From assembly GCA_947001705.1 (NCBI GenBank), contig CAMQHT010000040.1:1-21950 (forward strand): a stretch of DNA of 21,950 nt. Direction: 5' to 3'. Each line of letters begins with the position of its first letter. Position 1 is the stretch's first letter. The notes beneath the pieces were generated by a model that was not told where the DNA came from, searched no databases, and saw nothing but the letters and a program-made list of their open reading frames with translations. The position numbers and the translations under genes were made by a program. Source of the DNA: an uncultured Collinsella sp. Its GTDB lineage: Bacteria; Actinomycetota; Coriobacteriia; Coriobacteriales; Coriobacteriaceae. Below, in pieces: positions 6,343-14,668 of this stretch.

Positions 6343-6461
6343 GGGTCGGGCGGCTTAGCTTTGTTCGCTACAAGTTCCGCACGCAAAGAAGAGCACTTAA
6401 TGTGCTCTTCGTCTTGCGCAGGACTGTCCGCAGTAGCGAATAAAGCTAAGCCGACCGACCC
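6343..6461 (+). promoter_or_regulatory. Long extended hairpin in the leuS leader
   Basis: Two 29-base arms (6343-6371 and 6433-6461) are complementary apart from one mismatch and one G-T pair; both ends carry GGGTCGG/CCGACCC and the inner part TTAGCTTT/AAAGCTAA. Inside is a second hairpin with AAGAGCAC (6389-6396), loop TTAAT and GTGCTCTT (6402-6409). The structure ends 12 bases before the leuS ribosome binding site and has no T-run. No T-box consensus is seen. It could regulate leuS as RNA, or be an inserted palindromic element. A TATCAT (6320-6325) upstream may be a -10 box but lacks a good -35. Confidence 0.6.
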
Positions 6462-6484
6462 CATTAAAGATTAAAGGAGCTGAT

Positions 6485-9061
6485 ATGTGCGATTGCACAG
6501 ATCATAAGGATGAGATCCCTGCCTACGACGCGCAGGCCATTGAGTCCAAGTGGATGAAGGCCTGGGAGGACTCCAACCTTTTTGCCGTCGACACCGACGC
6601 CAGCAAGCCCAAGAAGTACGTGCTCGAGATGTTCCCGTATCCGTCGGGCGATCTGCACATGGGCCACGCGCGCAACTATACCATCGGCGATGCCATGGCC
6701 CGTCAGGCCCGCATGCGCGGCTACGATGTTCTGCACCCCATCGGCTTTGACGCCTTTGGCCTGCCTGCCGAGAACGCCGCCATCAAGCACAACACGCAGG
6801 CTGCCGCCTGGACGTATAAGAACATGGACCAGGCGCTCGCCACGATGAAGCGCATGGGCTTCTCCTACGATCTGGATCGCATGGTCAAGACCTGCAGCCC
6901 CGATTATTACCGTTGGGGTCAGTGGATCTTTGAGAAGTTGTGGGAAAAGGGCCTGGTCTACCGTAAGAAGAACCCGGTCAACTGGTGCCCCACCTGCAAG
7001 ACCGTTCTGGCCAACGAGCAGGTCACCGAGGGCAAGTGCTGGCGCTGCGGCACCGAGCCCGAGAAGCGCGACCTTGAGCAGTGGTACTTCAAGATCACTG
7101 AGTACTCCCAGGAGCTGCTCGATGATCTGGAGAAGCTCCCCGGCTGGCCCGAGCGCGTCAAGCAGATGCAGGCCAACTGGATCGGTCGCTCCGAGGGCGC
7201 CGAGGTCGACTTTACCCTGTGCGACAAGGATGGCGAGCCCATCGAGGGCGACGAGGGCAAGATCACCGTCTTCACCACGCGTGCCGATACGCTCTTCGGT
7301 GTCTCCTTCTTTGTCCTGGCCCCCGAGTACGCTCGTCTGCACGAGCTCGTCGAGGGTACGGAGTACGAGGAGGCCGTGACCAAGATCGTCGAGGACTCCA
7401 AGCATATCTCCGCCGTCGAGCGTGCCCAGGGCACCCTCGAGAAGCACGGTGCCTTTACCGGCCGCTACGTGGTGAACCCGGTCAACGGCGAGAAGGTCCC
7501 CGTGTGGGTTGCCGACTACGTCGTTGCCGACTACGGCACCGGCGCCGTCATGGCCGTTCCCTGCGGCGACCAGCGCGACTTTGAGTTCGCCCGCAAGTAT
7601 GATCTGCCGATCGTGCCGATTATCCTGGACGACGATGATCGCGCTGCCGTCGAGGCCAGCGGCGAGACCATCGATACCTTCCATGCCGAGACCGTCGACT
7701 GGGATTGCGCCCACGCTGCCGAGGGCACGCTGGTCCAGTCCGGCAAGTACACCGGCATGCGCGGCGGTAAGCACTCCGAGGGCGAGGCTGCCATCGTGGC
7801 CGACCTCGAGGCCATGGGCTGCGGCCGTCGCAAGGTCGAGTTCCGCCTGCGCGACTGGCTCATCAGCCGCCAGCGCTATTGGGGCAACCCCATCCCGGCC
7901 ATCCACTGCGAGCACTGCGGCATTGTGCCCGTGCCCGAGGATCAACTGCCGGTGACGCTGCCCGAGAACCTGGACCTGGGCGCTGGCGAGACCCTCGCCG
8001 AGTGCAAGGACTTCTACGAGACCACCTGCCCGGTCTGCGGTCGCCCGGCTAAGCGCGAGACCGATACCATGGATACCTTCACCTGCTCCAGCTGGTATTA
8101 CCTGCGTTACACCGACCCGCACAATACCGAGTTGCCCTTCTCCCGCGAGGCGGCCGACCGTTGGATGCCCGTCGATAACTACATCGGCGGCATTGAGCAC
8201 GCCATTCTGCATCTGCTCTACAGCCGCTTCTTTACCAAGGCACTGCGCGACCTGGGCCTGCTGAGCGTGGACGAGCCCTTTACCAACCTGCTGTGCCAGG
8301 GCATGGTCAAGGACGAGAACGGCGATACCATGTCCAAGTCCAAGGGCAACGTCGTGCCTCCGAGTTCGGTTATCGAGCCCTACGGCGCCGACACCATGCG
8401 TCTGGCGATCCTGTTTATCGCCCCGCCCGAGAAGGACTTCGACTGGGATCCCAAGGCCGTCGAGGGCGCCAACCGCTTTATCAAGCGCGCCTGGCGTATC
8501 GTGTGGCAGCTCGTCCGGTCGGGTGACGCCAACGTGGCCTTCGATAAGTCCGTGCTCGACGAGGTTGCGATGAAGCTCTACCGCGAGCGTCACCGCACCA
8601 TCGCCAAGTGCACCGAGGACTTCGATCGCGGCCAGTTCAACACCGCGATCTCTGCCGTCATGGAGCTCGTCAACGCGGCGAGCGCCTACCTCAACGCCAC
8701 CGAGGGTGCTGACCGCGACAAGGCCCTGTGCTACGGCGTGGCCAAGGACATCGTGAGCGTCCTGGCGCCCATCTGCCCGTTCTGGGCCGACGAGCTGTGG
8801 CACGAGGCGCTCGGCTGCGAGGGCAACGCTTACACCGCCGCCTGGCCCGAGTTCGACCTGGCCGAGTCCATCGAGGACACGGTGCAGATCGTCGTCCAGG
8901 TACTCGGCAAGGTCCGTGGCCGCATCGACGTGGCCCGCGATGCCTCCAACGAGGAAATGCAGGCTGCCGCCGAGGCTGCTGTCGCCAAGTGGACCGAGGG
9001 CAAGACGGTCGTCAAGGCCATCTGCGTGCCCGGCAAGCTGGTCAACCTGGTGGTCAAGTAA
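6485..9061 (+). CDS. leuS: Leucyl-tRNA synthetase
   Basis: 858 residues from ATG 6485, behind AAAGGAG (6473-6479) at five bases. The enzyme attaches leucine to tRNA-Leu and removes mischarged amino acids. The class I signature HMGH is at residues 58-61 (within PYPSGDLHMGHARN), and the second signature MSKSKGN begins at residue 616. A zinc-type cluster (CPTCKTVLANEQV...CWRCG) lies near residues 176-196, and the CP1 editing domain follows with TTRADTLFGVSFFVLAPEY. A second Cys pair set (CEHCG and CPVCG) sits near 470-520. The C-terminal anticodon-binding helical domain and small end domain (VQVLGKVRGRI) are present. Length is typical for bacterial LeuRS. It appears to be a single-gene unit, with a hairpin leader before it and a strong terminator after. 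Confidence 0.97.
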   Translation: MCDCTDHKDEIPAYDAQAIESKWMKAWEDSNLFAVDTDASKPKKYVLEMFPYPSGDLHMGHARNYTIGDAMARQARMRGYDVLHPIGFDAFGLPAENAAIKHNTQAAAWTYKNMDQALATMKRMGFSYDLDRMVKTCSPDYYRWGQWIFEKLWEKGLVYRKKNPVNWCPTCKTVLANEQVTEGKCWRCGTEPEKRDLEQWYFKITEYSQELLDDLEKLPGWPERVKQMQANWIGRSEGAEVDFTLCDKDGEPIEGDEGKITVFTTRADTLFGVSFFVLAPEYARLHELVEGTEYEEAVTKIVEDSKHISAVERAQGTLEKHGAFTGRYVVNPVNGEKVPVWVADYVVADYGTGAVMAVPCGDQRDFEFARKYDLPIVPIILDDDDRAAVEASGETIDTFHAETVDWDCAHAAEGTLVQSGKYTGMRGGKHSEGEAAIVADLEAMGCGRRKVEFRLRDWLISRQRYWGNPIPAIHCEHCGIVPVPEDQLPVTLPENLDLGAGETLAECKDFYETTCPVCGRPAKRETDTMDTFTCSSWYYLRYTDPHNTELPFSREAADRWMPVDNYIGGIEHAILHLLYSRFFTKALRDLGLLSVDEPFTNLLCQGMVKDENGDTMSKSKGNVVPPSSVIEPYGADTMRLAILFIAPPEKDFDWDPKAVEGANRFIKRAWRIVWQLVRSGDANVAFDKSVLDEVAMKLYRERHRTIAKCTEDFDRGQFNTAISAVMELVNAASAYLNATEGADRDKALCYGVAKDIVSVLAPICPFWADELWHEALGCEGNAYTAAWPEFDLAESIEDTVQIVVQVLGKVRGRIDVARDASNEEMQAAAEAAVAKWTEGKTVVKAICVPGKLVNLVVK

Positions 9062-9090
9062 ACGCCACGCGCATAGTTGACGTGTTAAAG

Positions 9091-9125
9091 ACGAGGGGCG
9101 ATCCGATGGGGTCGTCCCTCGTTTT
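9091..9125 (+). terminator. leuS intrinsic terminator
   Basis: ACGAGGGGCGATCC (9091-9104) pairs with GGGTCGTCCCTCGT (9109-9122) along 14 positions, two of them G-T pairs, with a four-base GATG loop, then TTTT. It lies 30 bases after the leuS stop. Confidence 0.85.
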
Positions 9126-9165
9126 GCGTTATATGCCCTGCTTGGCTTGTGCCTAGCGCCACCCG

Positions 9166-9738
9166 CTACGGAATGTGCACCAGGTCCCTAAAGTAGACGT
9201 TGCCCGTTTGCTCCTCAAACATCCAGATGTTGAGGTAGATGTCGTTGAGGTCGTTGTTCACGTCAAAGTCCGGATCGTCGAAGGTGCCTACAAAGGTGAG
9301 CATCGCGGTCGTTTCTTCGCCTGCGGCGACGCGCTGGCGCATGCGCACGTCGCGGACGACACCGTTGACGTAGGCATAAGCATCGACATCGCCAAACATC
9401 ATGTCGACATCGGTGCTGTTTGCCACCGTAAAGACCAATACGGCGTCGCCGTAGCCATCCGTGTCCTTGCCCACGCAGGTAACATGGACGTTCTCGTCTG
9501 CCTCAAGGTCGATAGGGAACTGTTCTTGAGGGTCGGGACCTAAGCCCTGGGGGTCGACTGTATCTTCGTCTATTTTGTCGAAGCGCTCCGAAGGTGTCGT
9601 TTTCTCGATTGCTTTGGAGCTGCCGAGATCCGGCTCGCATGGTCCGGTTTTACCATCGACGTTGCTGCAGCCCGTCAGAGCGAACGAGCAGGCCGCAATG
9701 GCGAGCGCGGTCGTGCAGAGGGTGCCTAGGCGTTTCAT
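9166..9738 (-). CDS. Putative lipoprotein, unknown function
   Basis: 190 residues from ATG at 9736-9738, with AAGGAG six bases upstream. The N terminus is a lipoprotein signal: MKR, a hydrophobic stretch (residues 5-20), then the lipobox LTGC with the lipidated Cys at 24. The mature part starts with a polar, Pro- and Asp-rich linker (25-75) and then a beta-rich domain (about 80-185) with DAVLVFTVANSTDVDM, a pattern common in extracellular immunoglobulin-like or DUF4352/DUF5067-type domains of Gram-positive lipoproteins. It should sit on the outer face of the membrane. It is the only gene of opposite strand between leuS and the rimP operon. No specific function can be given; the domain assignment is by resemblance only. 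Confidence 0.8.
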   Translation of the reverse strand: MKRLGTLCTTALAIAACSFALTGCSNVDGKTGPCEPDLGSSKAIEKTTPSERFDKIDEDTVDPQGLGPDPQEQFPIDLEADENVHVTCVGKDTDGYGDAVLVFTVANSTDVDMMFGDVDAYAYVNGVVRDVRMRQRVAAGEETTAMLTFVGTFDDPDFDVNNDLNDIYLNIWMFEEQTGNVYFRDLVHIP

Positions 9739-9792
9739 GGTGTCTCCTTGCCGTAGGGGATCCGGAAGGTTGTGCGGTCAATGCGCGCGGCA

Positions 9793-9814
9793 GGCTTTCT
9801 CGCTACAGAAAGCC
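9793..9814. promoter_or_regulatory. Small palindrome upstream of the lipoprotein gene
   Basis: GGCTTTCT (9793-9800) and AGAAAGCC (9807-9814) form a perfect stem with loop CGCTAC, 55 bases upstream of the lipoprotein start on the reverse strand. There is no T-run. It could be an operator or a leader hairpin. The remaining bases of 9739-10000 show nothing further. Confidence 0.35.
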
Positions 9815-10000
9815 TCTCAGCTCTAGTCTGGCCGATGTGCGCCCAGGGATGGAATGCCCATAGGGCCCGATTCGGTCGGCGCGCTGGGACGCATGGCCCG
9901 TTTTGGGGCTTTTGGGGAGCACCGCACAGGAGTCCTCGCCTAATTGTCCTATTCTTGTGGAGAAGCTGTGGGCGCGCTGACCTGCGAATTTCCATTGCGC

Positions 10001-10029
10001 TTGCACGTTTTCGCAGGTATTGGTATAGT
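10001..10029 (+). promoter_or_regulatory. Strong promoter of the rimP-nusA-infB operon
   Basis: TTGCAC (10001-10006) and TATAGT (10024-10029) are separated by exactly 17 bases, close to the sigma-70-type consensus. The transcript would start at about 10036, some 72 bases before rimP. Confidence 0.8.
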
Positions 10030-10056
10030 TTGCTTGCAAATGAAGTTGTAATTGAA

Positions 10057-10087
10057 AGAAGTGGGGTTTCGGCCCCGCTTCTTTTTT
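10057..10087 (+). terminator. Intrinsic terminator in the rimP operon leader (attenuator candidate)
   Basis: AGAAGTGGGG (10057-10066) pairs with CCCCGCTTCT (10073-10082), one G-T pair, around loop TTTCGG, followed by six T residues. It lies between the promoter at 10001-10029 and the rimP ribosome binding site at 10096. The nearest upstream forward gene, leuS, already has its own terminator at 9091, so this hairpin can only act on the operon's own leader transcript. Confidence 0.8.
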
Positions 10088-10107
10088 GTATGGATGGAGG
10101 TGCCGCA

Positions 10108-10602
10108 ATGGTCAAGACCAAGACCGAGCAGGCGATCATCGACGCGCTCGAGGCCGTCGCTCCCCAGCACGATGTCGATATTGTCGACGTTGAGCTCGTG
10201 GGCGCCACCAAGGCCCCCTGCGTGCGTGTGCGTATCGAGGGTGCCGAGGGTCAGAGCCTGTCGCTCAACGACGTCACGGCCAATACCAAGTGGGTCGGCG
10301 ACGTGATCGAGGAGCTCGACCCCATTTCTTCGAGCTACACGCTCGAGGTGTCGAGCCCGGGTATGGCGCGCCCGCTGCGCCGTCCGCGCGACTTTGCCCG
10401 CTTTGTGGGCGAGAACTGCGAGCTCACCTCCACCGCCATCGAGGGCCGTCGCAAGTACTCCGGCAAGATTGCCGCTGCGACCGAGACGAACGTGACCCTC
10501 GAGCTCGAGGACGGCGAGTCCGTCACCCTCGATTTCTCTGATGTTAAAAAGTGCAAGTTGAAGCCCACCTACGACTTCAAGCCCGCGAAGGAAGGAAAGT
10601 AA
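10108..10602 (+). CDS. rimP: Ribosome maturation factor RimP
   Basis: 164 residues from ATG 10108, with GGAGGT (10096-10101) at six bases; the frame is open far upstream but without a start site and across the promoter. RimP helps assemble the 30S subunit. The N-terminal domain has VDIVDVELVGATKAPCVRVRIE, and the signature LEVSSPGMARPLRRPRDFARFVGE is at about residues 82-105, followed by a C-terminal Sm-like barrel (KYSGKIAAATETNVTLEL). It is the first gene of the operon; nusA starts one base after its stop codon, so translation is probably coupled. Confidence 0.93.
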   Translation: MVKTKTEQAIIDALEAVAPQHDVDIVDVELVGATKAPCVRVRIEGAEGQSLSLNDVTANTKWVGDVIEELDPISSSYTLEVSSPGMARPLRRPRDFARFVGENCELTSTAIEGRRKYSGKIAAATETNVTLELEDGESVTLDFSDVKKCKLKPTYDFKPAKEGK

Positions 10603-10603
10603 G

Positions 10604-11851
10604 ATGGCAGCATCCGACATGATGTCCGCCCTGATGGAGCTTTGCCAGGAGAGGCACATCGACCAGCTCTACCTGATCGACCGCCTGGAGCAGTCGCTCG
10701 CCAAGAGCTATGCCGAGATCCTGCATCTTGAGTGGGGCGCCAAGGTGACCATCGACCGCACCACCGGCAAGATCTACGTCTACCGTCTGGAGCCGATTGA
10801 CGATTCCATGGACGAGGAGGGCAACTTCACCGAGTTCGAGGAGATCGACGTCACCCCCAAGAACACGAGCCGCATCGCCGCCCAGCACGCCAAGGCCGAG
10901 ATCAACGCCATCGTGCGCAACTCCGCCCGCGAGCAGATCTACGAGGAGTTCTCCGGACGTATCGGTGACCTCATCAGCGGTACCGTGTTGCAGTCCACGC
11001 CCGACTTCACGATCGTCAAGATCCGCGATGGCGTCGAGGCCGAGCTGCCGCATTTTGACCAGCGCCGTTACGAGAACGAGCGCAACGAGCGTCCGATGGG
11101 CGAGCGCTATCTGCACAACCAGCACATCAAGGCCGTGATCATCGACGTCCGCGATCCCAACTCCAACCTGCAGCCGGTTCGCGGCGAGCACAGCCGTCCG
11201 CCGATCGTCATCTCCCGCACCCACCCCGAGCTCATGCGTCGTCTGTTTGAGCAGGAGGTGCCCGAGATCTATGAGGGCACCGTCCAGATCAAGTCGATCG
11301 CCCGCGAGCCCGGCCAGCGCTCCAAGGTCGCCGTCCACTCGCTCGACGATCGTCTGGATCCCGTAGGCGCCTGCGTCGGCCCCAAGGGCAGCCGCGTTCG
11401 CGCCGTCGTGGGCGAGCTCCGCGGCGAGCGCGTCGACGTCATCCTGTGGGATGCCGATCCGGCCGTCTACGTCGCCAACGCCCTGTCGCCCGCCAAGGTC
11501 ACCCGCGTCCTCATCGACGAGGAGAAGGCCTATGCCGGCGTCATCGTGCCCGACGACCAGCTTTCGCTCGCCATCGGCAAGGAGGGCCAGAACGCCCGCC
11601 TCGCCGCTCGCCTGACCGGCTGGCACATCGACATCAAGTCTGAGACCCTTGCTGCCGACATTCTCAAGAACGTCCCCGTTCACGAGGAGCCCGCCGCCGA
11701 CTTGATCGGTGACGAGGAGGACGACGACGTCCGTCGCTGCGAGTACGTGTCCGAGGACGGCATCCAGTGCCGCAACCAGGCCCGTCCCGGCTCCCGTTTC
11801 TGCGGTGTCCACGACACCGACGCCTTCGATGATGCGGAGGACCTGATCTAG
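10604..11851 (+). CDS. nusA: Transcription factor NusA with a zinc-finger-like tail
   Basis: 415 residues from ATG 10604, with AAGGAAAG overlapping the rimP end. NusA binds RNA polymerase and modulates pausing, intrinsic termination and antitermination. The N-terminal polymerase-binding domain covers about 1-110, an S1 domain starts at about 118 (GDLISGTVLQSTPDFTIVKI), KH1 lies near 240-285 (DPVGACVGPKGSRVRAV) and KH2 near 318-345 (LSLAIGKEGQNARLAARLTGW). After an acidic linker the C terminus carries C379-x9-C389-x10-C400-x2-H403, shaped like a small zinc finger (RCEYVSEDGIQC...SRFCGVHD). Standard NusA proteins lack this. The ylxR gene that commonly follows nusA is absent. A YlxR-like substitute is a possible but untested reading. 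Confidence 0.95.
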   Translation: MAASDMMSALMELCQERHIDQLYLIDRLEQSLAKSYAEILHLEWGAKVTIDRTTGKIYVYRLEPIDDSMDEEGNFTEFEEIDVTPKNTSRIAAQHAKAEINAIVRNSAREQIYEEFSGRIGDLISGTVLQSTPDFTIVKIRDGVEAELPHFDQRRYENERNERPMGERYLHNQHIKAVIIDVRDPNSNLQPVRGEHSRPPIVISRTHPELMRRLFEQEVPEIYEGTVQIKSIAREPGQRSKVAVHSLDDRLDPVGACVGPKGSRVRAVVGELRGERVDVILWDADPAVYVANALSPAKVTRVLIDEEKAYAGVIVPDDQLSLAIGKEGQNARLAARLTGWHIDIKSETLAADILKNVPVHEEPAADLIGDEEDDDVRRCEYVSEDGIQCRNQARPGSRFCGVHDTDAFDDAEDLI

Positions 11852-11860
11852 CGCGCGGTC

Positions 11861-11921
11861 GCGCCGGGCGGGTCCCGGCGCATCTCCCACGCTCGTTCAG
11901 TCTCTAGGCACCCAAGGTGCC
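11861..11921 (+). promoter_or_regulatory. Two hairpins between nusA and infB
   Basis: GCGCCGGG (11861-11868) and CCCGGCGC (11874-11881) form one perfect eight-base stem; GGCACC (11907-11912) and GGTGCC (11916-11921) form a second just before the infB ribosome binding site. Neither is followed by a T-run, so they are more likely RNA processing, stability or translational elements than terminators. Confidence 0.45.
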
Positions 11922-11942
11922 AGAAAGGGTAGGTGAAGTCAT

Positions 11943-14657
11943 ATGGCAAAAGTCCGTGTGTCCACCCTGGCCAAAGAGTTCGGCATGACCTCCAAGGAAC
12001 TGATGGGTCATCTCGCCGAAATGAAGATTCCCGCTAAGTCCGCTTCCTCCGCTCTGGAGGACGCTTACGTCGCCATGGTCCGCAAGCAGCTCGCCTCGGT
12101 GATCGAGGCCCGCGCCAAGGAAGTCGAGGCCGCCAAGCAGGCCGAGGAGGAGGCAGCCGCCGCCGAGGAGGCAGCGCGTGCTGCCGAGGCCGAGCGCGAG
12201 CGCATCGCCGCCGAGAAGGCTCGCGAGGAGGAGCGCCGCCAGTTCGCCGCCGCCCAGGCTGCCGAGGAGGCCGCTCGCGCCGAGGCCGAGGCCAAGAAGA
12301 AGGCCGAGCAGGAGCGCCTTGCCCGCGAGAAGGAGGAGGCTGCCCGCGAGGCCCAGCGCCGCGCCGTCCCCGCTTCCGACTCCGGCTCGCGCTTCCGTTC
12401 GCTGCTTGACCAGATCGCCGCACAGGAGACCGTGCTCAAGGAGAAGAAGGACGCCGAGGAGAAGGCCAAGGCCGAGCGCGCCTCCGAGCGCGGTAACCGT
12501 CGTGGCGGCAACAACGACCGTCGCGGTGGCCGTCGTAACGATCGCAACGCCTCCGACAACAACTCCGATCGCCACGCCTCCGAGAGCCGTCCGCACAGTC
12601 ATCGCACCAACGCCAGCAACAACGTCGCTGCCGGCATGGACTTCCCCAACCCCGATAAGCAGGGCAAGGGCAAGAAGCGCAAGGGCGGTCACGGCAACGA
12701 TGAGGACCACTACAGCCGCATGGCGCGTGAGGCCGAGGAGTACAGCCGCGAGAAGGTGCTCGAGGAGGCCCGCGCCGCCGTCGAGGAGGCCTCTCGCGAG
12801 TCCACCGGTCGCCGCAAGAAGCGCAAGGAGAAGCGCGAGCGCGAGGCTGCCAAGGCTCAGGAGGAGCGCAAGATAGAGGAGGCGTTGGCCCAGGGCGTGA
12901 ACCCCGAGGAGCTCGACGCCATCAAGGTCTCCCAGGGCGTTACCGTCCAGGAGCTCGCCGAGGCGCTCGACGTTCCGGCCAACGACATCATCAAGCGCCT
13001 GTTCCTGCTGGGCACGCCGCTCACCATGACGCAGTCCATGTCCGACGACCTCGTCGAGCTCGTTGCCGACGACCTGGGCCGTCAGATCAAGATCATCACC
13101 CCCGAGGAGGAGAACACCTTCTCGTTCTACGACGATCCCGCCGACCTTAAGCCGCGCGCCCCGGTCGTCACCGTCATGGGCCACGTCGACCACGGCAAGA
13201 CGAGCCTCCTCGACGCTATCCGTCACACCGGCGTCGCTGCCGGCGAGGCGGGCGGCATCACGCAGGCCATCGGCGCTTCGCAGGTCATGATCAACGACCG
13301 CAAGATCACCTTCATCGATACCCCGGGTCACGCCACCTTTACGGCTATGCGTGCCCGTGGCGCCAAGGTGACCGACATCGTCATCCTGATCGTCGCCGCC
13401 GACGACGGCGTCATGCCCCAGACGGTCGAGTCGATCAACCACGCCAAGGCTGCCGGCGTACCCATCGTCGTCGCCGTCAACAAGATCGATAAGCCGGGTG
13501 CCAACCCCGACCGCGTGCGCCAGGAGCTCACCGAGTACGGTGTCATCCCCGAGGAGTGGGGCGGACAGAACATGTTCGTCAACATCTCGGCGAAGCAGAA
13601 GATCGGTATCGACGATCTTCTCGAGACCGTGCTGCTCCAGGCCGATGTACTCGAGCTCAAGGCCAACCCGGACACCTTTGCCTCCGGCAACGTCCTCGAG
13701 GCCAAGCTCGACAAGGGCCGCGGCTCGGTTGCTACCGTGCTCGTGACCCGCGGTACCCTGCACGTGGGCGATACGCTGGTCGCCGGCCTCACCTACGGCC
13801 GCGTCCGCGCCATGCTCGACCCCAAGGGCCGCGCCGTCACCGAGGCCGGTCCCTCCGACGCCGTCGAGATCCTGGGCCTGCAGTCTGTGCCCAACGCCGG
13901 TGACGAGTTCCGCGTGTTCGAGGACGAGCGCGAGGCTCGCGCCCTTGCCGACGAGCGTTCGCTCAAGGCCCGTATCGAGGAGCAGAGCCGCGTCAAGCAC
14001 GTCACGCTCGAGAACCTCTTCGAGACCATTGCAGACGCCGAGGTCAAGGAGCTCAACCTGATCATCAAGGCCGACGTCCAGGGTTCCATCGAGGCCCTTC
14101 AGGACTCGCTCGACAAGATGGATCAGTCCGAGGTTCGTATCAACACGATCCACTCCGCCGTTGGTGCCATCAACGAGACCGACGTCGTCCTGGCCGACGC
14201 CTCCAACGCCATCATCATCGGCTTTGGCGTCCGTCCCGACGGTAAGGCCCGCTCCGCCGCCGAGCGTGAGGGCGTCGAGATCCGTTGCTACGACGTCATC
14301 TACAAGTGCCTCGAGGAACTCGACGCTGCCCGTATCGGCATGCTTAAGCCCACCGAGGTCGAGGTCTCCACGGGTACCGCGACCGTCCTGGACACCTTCA
14401 AGGTGCCCAAAGTCGGTATCGCCGCCGGTGTCCGCGTCGAAGAGGGCGAGATCGCCGCGACCGATTCCGTGCGTCTGGTGCGCGACGGCATCGTGGTCTT
14501 CAACGGCAAGATCGCCTCGATGCGCCACTACAAGGACGAGGCCAAGAGCCTCAAGAGCGGTTCCGAGGGCGGCATTGGCCTGGAGAACTTCCAGGACATC
14601 AAGCCCGGCGACCAGATCGAGGGTTACCGCATCGACCAGGTTGCCCGTACCGAGTAG
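11943..14657 (+). CDS. infB: Translation initiation factor IF-2
   Basis: 904 residues from ATG 11943; GGTAGGTGA lies upstream. IF-2 is the GTPase that brings initiator tRNA to the 30S subunit and promotes subunit joining. A first IF2_N module (VRVSTLAKEFGMTSKELMGHL) is at residues 4-50. A very charged Ala/Glu/Arg-rich, probably coiled or disordered linker spans about 55-310, including Arg/Asn/Gly-rich runs, and a second IF2_N-type module (VTVQELAEALDVPANDIIKRL) follows at about 330-380. The G domain has GHVDHGKT at 413-420, DTPGHATF, NKID and SAK. Domains II-IV end with the initiator-tRNA-binding C2 domain. Length matches actinobacterial IF-2, whose N-terminal linker is long. rbfA starts 11 bases later. 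Confidence 0.97.
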   Translation: MAKVRVSTLAKEFGMTSKELMGHLAEMKIPAKSASSALEDAYVAMVRKQLASVIEARAKEVEAAKQAEEEAAAAEEAARAAEAERERIAAEKAREEERRQFAAAQAAEEAARAEAEAKKKAEQERLAREKEEAAREAQRRAVPASDSGSRFRSLLDQIAAQETVLKEKKDAEEKAKAERASERGNRRGGNNDRRGGRRNDRNASDNNSDRHASESRPHSHRTNASNNVAAGMDFPNPDKQGKGKKRKGGHGNDEDHYSRMAREAEEYSREKVLEEARAAVEEASRESTGRRKKRKEKREREAAKAQEERKIEEALAQGVNPEELDAIKVSQGVTVQELAEALDVPANDIIKRLFLLGTPLTMTQSMSDDLVELVADDLGRQIKIITPEEENTFSFYDDPADLKPRAPVVTVMGHVDHGKTSLLDAIRHTGVAAGEAGGITQAIGASQVMINDRKITFIDTPGHATFTAMRARGAKVTDIVILIVAADDGVMPQTVESINHAKAAGVPIVVAVNKIDKPGANPDRVRQELTEYGVIPEEWGGQNMFVNISAKQKIGIDDLLETVLLQADVLELKANPDTFASGNVLEAKLDKGRGSVATVLVTRGTLHVGDTLVAGLTYGRVRAMLDPKGRAVTEAGPSDAVEILGLQSVPNAGDEFRVFEDEREARALADERSLKARIEEQSRVKHVTLENLFETIADAEVKELNLIIKADVQGSIEALQDSLDKMDQSEVRINTIHSAVGAINETDVVLADASNAIIIGFGVRPDGKARSAAEREGVEIRCYDVIYKCLEELDAARIGMLKPTEVEVSTGTATVLDTFKVPKVGIAAGVRVEEGEIAATDSVRLVRDGIVVFNGKIASMRHYKDEAKSLKSGSEGGIGLENFQDIKPGDQIEGYRIDQVARTE

Positions 14658-14668
14658 GGGGTAGCGCT

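Noticed and set aside
6241..6484. T-box riboswitch controlling leuS
   Set aside because: No AGGGTGGNACCGCG-type core or specifier loop could be found, and the long stem does not resemble a T-box fold.
6464..8803. A 779-codon open frame opposite leuS
   Set aside because: Mirror of the leuS codon bias; low-complexity Val/Leu/Gly/Asp composition and no signatures.
11904..14528. An 874-codon open frame opposite infB
   Set aside because: Same codon-bias effect; infB has all GTPase motifs on the forward strand.
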